This document shows, piece after piece, positions 60,234-64,000 of a DNA stretch of 64,000 nucleotides (position 1 is the stretch's first letter; every line of letters begins with the position of its first letter). The notes under the pieces were generated by a model. It had not been told where the DNA came from and made no database searches. It saw nothing but the letters and a program-made list of their open reading frames with translations. This DNA comes from Solirubrobacterales bacterium (GTDB lineage: Bacteria; Actinomycetota; Thermoleophilia; Solirubrobacterales; Solirubrobacteraceae): positions 62,001 to 126,000 of the forward strand of contig CANJIV010000005.1 of NCBI GenBank assembly GCA_947474595.1, in the 5' to 3' direction. A program made the translations under genes and the position numbers.

Positions 60234-62753
60234 ATGGCTACTCGACAGAAAACCTCAAAACCCGCCAAACGCTCCTCGGCAAAGCCTGCGAAGAAGCCTA
60301 CCTCGACGCGCCGGCCCGCCACAGCGCGCGCCCAGCGCCAGTGGCCACCTCGCCTCGAGTCACGCGACCTAGACCTGATCGGCCTTGGGCTAGTAGCGAT
60401 TGGCGTCTTTCTAGCGTGCGTTATGTATCTGAACGTTGCAGGCGGACGCGTGGGCGCCGAGCTCACATCCGGGATTGCCTTCCTTGTGGGCCAAGTTGCC
60501 TACGTCGTGCCAGTAGCGCTAGTCGCTGCGGGTGCGTTGATGGTAGCTAGACCCTTCATCCCCGCTGGCCGGCCGCTGCGAAGCGGCGCTGTGCTGGCAT
60601 TTCTGGCCATTACGTTGATGTTGGCAGGCGGAACCTTGGGGCTAGGGCCAAATGGCGCCAAGGCCGGTGAGTGGGGGAGTGCTTTCCTCAAGGATCACGG
60701 TGGCCTTATCGGAGAGGCCCAATACACGCTTATCGCCGGGCTTGCATCGGCGATCGGCGCCCACATCGTGGCGCTCTTCCTCTTGCTAGCCGGAACCCTC
60801 TTGATTACGGGCGCCTCAGTCGCAGCGGTCATCGCTGCGACTGGCTCAACAGTGCGTGGCGCGGCCAACAAAGTTGCCCAGTCCGGAGTTGACCTTGCTT
60901 CGATGAGTGTCCGACGCCCGGGCCCATCTCAGCCGCTGAGAACCCCTGCGCCAATTTTGGTACCAGAAGATGATCACGCTGAGGTAGTAGTTCGCGACAC
61001 CCACGTTGAGGCCCCATCGGTCGAAGCCGACGACGAGTATCACGAGCTCTTCGGTGATAACGATTACGAAGAGGACGAGCCAGCGATAGAGGCCCAACGC
61101 CTGGATGGCGATAACCCACAACTCTCGCTGTTGGACGAGCCAAGCGGCCCAGGAGCGGGCGAACCGCCTGCACGACAAGCTGAGCTAGACGCCTCTGAAC
61201 TCACACCCCAGGGCCGCTACCGTGACGTCATCACCGACGACCCTGACTTTGAGTGGCACGTACCAGACCCACGGTTTCTAAAGCGCTCCAACGCCGCTAG
61301 CCTCAAGCCAGACACAACCGGCCAGGAGAAGGTTGCCAAGCAGCTGGTCGAGGCCTTAGGCCATTTCGGCGTTGAAGCCAAGATCGTCGGCACCGTTGCT
61401 GGGCCCCATATCACTCGTTACGAGTTACGTCTTGCACCCGGCACAAAGGTCGCAAAGGTCGCCCAGCTCAAAGACGACATCGCCTACGCCCTAGCAGCCT
61501 CCGACGTGCGGATCCTGGCGCCTATCCCTGGCAAGCAAGCCGTTGGAGTTGAAGTACCAAACATCCGCAGGCGGATCGTTCATCTTGGAGATGTTTTCCA
61601 AGCGGCCCCCAAAGACCACTCGCCCTTGACGGTCTGGCTCGGTAAAGACGTAGCAGGCAGAGCGATCGGCGTCGACCTTGCAAAGATGCCCCACATTCTG
61701 GTCGCGGGAACCACTGGCGCAGGTAAGTCGGGTGCAGTCAACGCAATGCTTTCGAGCATCTTGCTACGCGCCACTCCACACGAGGTCCGCCTTGTACTCG
61801 TCGACCCTAAGCAAGTCGAACTCAACCACTATGAGTCGATCCCACACCTGCTAACGCCCGTCATCACCAGTCCGCGGATGGCAGCAAACGCCCTACAGAA
61901 TCTAGTCAAGGAGATGGAGGGCCGTTACGGCACGATGGCGCTAGCGCGCACCCGCAGCCTTCCAGAGCTCAACAAGGTGAGGGAGAAGAGGGGAGAGGCG
62001 CCACTGCCTTACATCCTCTGTGTTATCGACGAGCTCGCGGATCTGATGATGGTCGCTCCTGCTGACGTTGAGAACTCGATCATCCGCCTAGCTCAGAAGG
62101 CCCGTGCCGTTGGAATACACCTAGTCCTCGCCACCCAGAGTCCACGGGTTGACGTGATCACAGGCATGATCAAGGCCAACGTCCCATCAAGAATCGCTTT
62201 CGCGGTCTCATCTCAGACCGACTCTCGCGTAATCCTTGACCAGAATGGCGCCGAGTCGCTGCTAGGGCAAGGCGACATGCTCTTTGCTCCAGTGGGTACC
62301 TCACGCCTCCAGCGGATCCAAGGTGCATATATTGACGAAGCCGACATCGGCTCTCTAACGACCTGGTGGAGAAAGCAAGGCGCCCCAAACTTCCGCGCAG
62401 AGCTACTCGAAGAGGTTGTAGACGAAAGTGATGGCGGCGCCGAGGGTGACCCCTTCGATCCGGATGAAGATCCTCTGCTCGAAGACGCAATATCGCTAGT
62501 TGCCTCGATGGGTACTGCTTCAACCTCCATGCTCCAACGTCGGCTGCGGCTGGGATATACGCGGGCTGGCCGTTTGATCGACATGCTTGAGCGCCGGGGG
62601 ATTATCTCGGGCTACGAAGGTTCTAAGCCCCGCCAAGTTCTCGTTACCGAAGCCGACCTGCCCCGAGTATTAGCGTCATTTCACGGATCAGACGCTGCCT
62701 TGGAAGTGGAAAAAGTCACGCTCGCTAGTTCGCCTTCTGACCCCGACGCCTAG
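60234..62753 (+). CDS. ftsK: DNA translocase FtsK/SpoIIIE
   Basis: 839 aa. A basic N-terminus leads to about four TM helices (roughly residues 50-215), a charged linker (about 225-370), then the motor: the alpha domain with VEALGHFGVEAKIVGTVAGPHITRYEL, Walker A AGTTGAGKSGAVNAML and Walker B ILCVIDELADLMM, and the gamma winged helix at about 750-810 (SMLQRRLRLGYTRAGRLIDMLERRGII). It pumps chromosome ends through the division septum. The closest -10-like string is TAAGGC 8 nt before ATG, a weak match. Confidence 0.97.
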   Translation: MATRQKTSKPAKRSSAKPAKKPTSTRRPATARAQRQWPPRLESRDLDLIGLGLVAIGVFLACVMYLNVAGGRVGAELTSGIAFLVGQVAYVVPVALVAAGALMVARPFIPAGRPLRSGAVLAFLAITLMLAGGTLGLGPNGAKAGEWGSAFLKDHGGLIGEAQYTLIAGLASAIGAHIVALFLLLAGTLLITGASVAAVIAATGSTVRGAANKVAQSGVDLASMSVRRPGPSQPLRTPAPILVPEDDHAEVVVRDTHVEAPSVEADDEYHELFGDNDYEEDEPAIEAQRLDGDNPQLSLLDEPSGPGAGEPPARQAELDASELTPQGRYRDVITDDPDFEWHVPDPRFLKRSNAASLKPDTTGQEKVAKQLVEALGHFGVEAKIVGTVAGPHITRYELRLAPGTKVAKVAQLKDDIAYALAASDVRILAPIPGKQAVGVEVPNIRRRIVHLGDVFQAAPKDHSPLTVWLGKDVAGRAIGVDLAKMPHILVAGTTGAGKSGAVNAMLSSILLRATPHEVRLVLVDPKQVELNHYESIPHLLTPVITSPRMAANALQNLVKEMEGRYGTMALARTRSLPELNKVREKRGEAPLPYILCVIDELADLMMVAPADVENSIIRLAQKARAVGIHLVLATQSPRVDVITGMIKANVPSRIAFAVSSQTDSRVILDQNGAESLLGQGDMLFAPVGTSRLQRIQGAYIDEADIGSLTTWWRKQGAPNFRAELLEEVVDESDGGAEGDPFDPDEDPLLEDAISLVASMGTASTSMLQRRLRLGYTRAGRLIDMLERRGIISGYEGSKPRQVLVTEADLPRVLASFHGSDAALEVEKVTLASSPSDPDA

Positions 62754-62775
62754 TCCTAGGTAAGGTCAGTGAGAG

Positions 62776-63222
62776 ATGGCTGATATTGGACAGACTCTTC
62801 GTGACACAAGGATGCGCAACGGGATCGACGTCTCCGACGTTGAGGCTGCGACAAAAATCCGCTCCAAATACATTCGAGCCCTTGAAAATGAGGAGTGGGG
62901 ACTCCTACCGGGACCGATTTTTGTCAAAACGTTCTTGCGGACCTACGCTGAGTTCCTCGGACTCGACGCGCCCCTGCTCGTCGACGACTACAAGCAACAG
63001 TTCGAGCAGGTTCGCGAGGCTGGCTTCGCAGCCCATACCTCCCAAAGGCGCCCCAACGATCGTCGGGCTAAGGGCGGTCGGGTGCCATCGCGGGCAGTTA
63101 TCGTTGGCTTAGTCTTGGTTGTGATTGTTATCTTGGTGGTCGTGCTCGGGTTGGTCGGCACCAGTAAGGCTAGTGCGCCACACCAAAGTTCGAGCCTAGT
63201 TATAGGGGTGGTCGCAAAATGA
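62776..63222 (+). CDS. Short RodZ-like HTH membrane protein
   Basis: 148 aa. The N-terminal HTH_25 domain (about 1-75) has [38 protein letters not shown] and [21 protein letters not shown], typical of RodZ. A basic linker and one TM helix ([21 protein letters not shown]) follow, with only about 20 residues beyond it. RodZ normally carries a large external beta domain, missing here. It may anchor MreB-like or division proteins. Between ftsK and cinA as in many actinobacteria. Confidence 0.88.
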   Translation: MADIGQTLRDTRMRNGIDVSDVEAATKIRSKYIRALENEEWGLLPGPIFVKTFLRTYAEFLGLDAPLLVDDYKQQFEQVREAGFAAHTSQRRPNDRRAKGGRVPSRAVIVGLVLVVIVILVVVLGLVGTSKASAPHQSSSLVIGVVAK

Positions 63223-64000
63223 GTGCTCGGGCCGGCATCGTCGTTACTGGGACCGAGATCCTCGGCGGCCGAGTTCAGGATCGCAACGGACCGTGGATGG
63301 CCGAGCGGCTGCGCGAGATGGGAGTGGAAACCGCCCACATAGTCGTTGTGGGTGACCGGCCCGAAGATATGACCTCCTCACTGCGCTTTCTTGCCGAGGA
63401 AGGCGTTGGCCTGATCTGCACGAGCGGCGGGCTCGGACCAACGGCAGACGACATGACGGCGGCGGTCGTGGCCGACTTCCAAGGCCGCCAGATGTACCTT
63501 GATGAGGCGCTCGAAGCCGAGATTGCCGAAATCCTCAAGCCGTTACTCAAACGCTGGCCCACCCTCGACCACGACGCAGTTCGTGAGAGCAACCGCAAGC
63601 AAGCCATCGTCCCCACCGGGGCAACGATCCTCGCGCCGGTGGGAACGGCGCCGGGATTAGTCGTGCCCCCAACGCAAGCGCAGCAGCCAACGGTAGTCGT
63701 CCTTCCTGGGCCCCCAAGCGAGCTCCAACGCATGTGGCAATCCGCGGTGGCTACCGACGCATTTCGCGCAGCGATCGTCGGCGCCACCGAATACCGCCAA
63801 GAGATGATCCGGCTCTTCGGTGTGCCTGAGTCCGAGCTAGCCGCCACGCTACGCGCAATCGGGGACGAGGGTGTCGATCTCAACCAAATCGAAGTGACAA
63901 CCTGCATGCGTCGGGGTGAGCTCGAGATCGTTTCGCGCTACGAACCAGAAGACAAGGCGATCTACGCTGCCCTCGAGGCCGGGCTACGTTCTCATCACGG
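63219..64000 (+). CDS. cinA: CinA-family protein (competence/damage-inducible), cut by window end
   Basis: First ~260 codons. [30 protein letters not shown] and [15 protein letters not shown] are the MoCF-like N-terminal domain, and [14 protein letters not shown] closes it; the COG1058 connecting domain follows before the edge. The family has ADP-ribose pyrophosphatase and, with the C-terminal domain, NMN deamidase activity. It starts inside the rodZ-like stop (ATGA). The 3' end is outside the window, so presence of the C-terminal domain is not known. Confidence 0.93.
   Translation, partial: MSARAGIVVTGTEILGGRVQDRNGPWMAERLREMGVETAHIVVVGDRPEDMTSSLRFLAEEGVGLICTSGGLGPTADDMTAAVVADFQGRQMYLDEALEAEIAEILKPLLKRWPTLDHDAVRESNRKQAIVPTGATILAPVGTAPGLVVPPTQAQQPTVVVLPGPPSELQRMWQSAVATDAFRAAIVGATEYRQEMIRLFGVPESELAATLRAIGDEGVDLNQIEVTTCMRRGELEIVSRYEPEDKAIYAALEAGLRSHH

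Overview
The window looks like chromosomal core DNA from a moderately high-GC actinobacterium, most likely a deep-branching one of the Thermoleophilia/Solirubrobacterales kind. Pointers are an actinobacterial-type integration host factor (mihF) beside gmk-rpoZ-coaBC, a CysO-like sulfur-carrier protein ending in Gly-Gly, RNase J together with PNPase, a SecD-SecF fusion, and many start codons lying 6-10 bases after a -10 hexamer (probable leaderless transcripts). This placement is inference from content. I found no transposase, integrase, CRISPR array or rRNA gene.

Layout: 6-79 tRNA(CAT). 161-4570: small charged protein, metallo-beta-lactamase protein, TetR regulator with a palindrome over its own start codon, GlpD-like dehydrogenase, RpiR regulator. 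4629-6082: pdxS-pdxT. 6063-8512 (minus): phosphomannomutase and a family 4 glycosyltransferase. 8647-11573: yebC-ruvC-ruvA-ruvB. 11651-20293: Zn-ribbon/PAS protein, secDF, small membrane protein, recJ, rel. 20311-22334 (minus): lipid-kinase-like protein and CorA. 22442-24182: promoter, SAM-I riboswitch, terminator, threonine-synthase-like gene and cysO-like gene. 24224-27757: small membrane protein, SNF2 helicase with HARP-like repeats, and (minus) a nine-helix GxGD membrane protein. 27837-27909 (minus): tRNA-Arg(CCG). 28089-38469: rnz, then pyrR-pyrB-pyrC-isochorismatase-like-carA-carB-pyrK-pyrD behind a PyrR-binding RNA element. 38646-42026: mihF, gmk, rpoZ, coaBC, a TPR protein and (minus) a YbjN-like protein. 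42186-50109: rimP-nusA-ylxR-infB-rbfA-nrnA-truB-ribF-rpsO behind an attenuator-like hairpin. 50127-58016: peroxiredoxin, DsbA-like protein, pnp, M16 peptidase, dapB, dapA, rnj. 58047-60084 (minus): two-component system. 60234-64000: ftsK, short RodZ-like protein, cinA (cut by the window end).

Most genes form tight operons with ATGA-type overlaps: UMP synthesis (pyr), B6 (pdxST), Holliday-junction processing (ruvCAB), translation/transcription factors (rimP to rpsO), and lysine synthesis followed by RNase J. The points most worth following are (1) the SAM-riboswitch-controlled PLP enzyme plus sulfur-carrier pair, which suggests protein-thiocarboxylate sulfur transfer in methionine-related synthesis; (2) rel and ylxR, which have no ATG, GTG or TTG start that preserves their conserved domains and seem to start at ATT and ATA; (3) a presenilin-like GxGD membrane protein; (4) a cysteine hydrolase locked inside the pyr operon; and (5) a NusA tail carrying a zinc-finger-like motif and an acidic tandem repeat.
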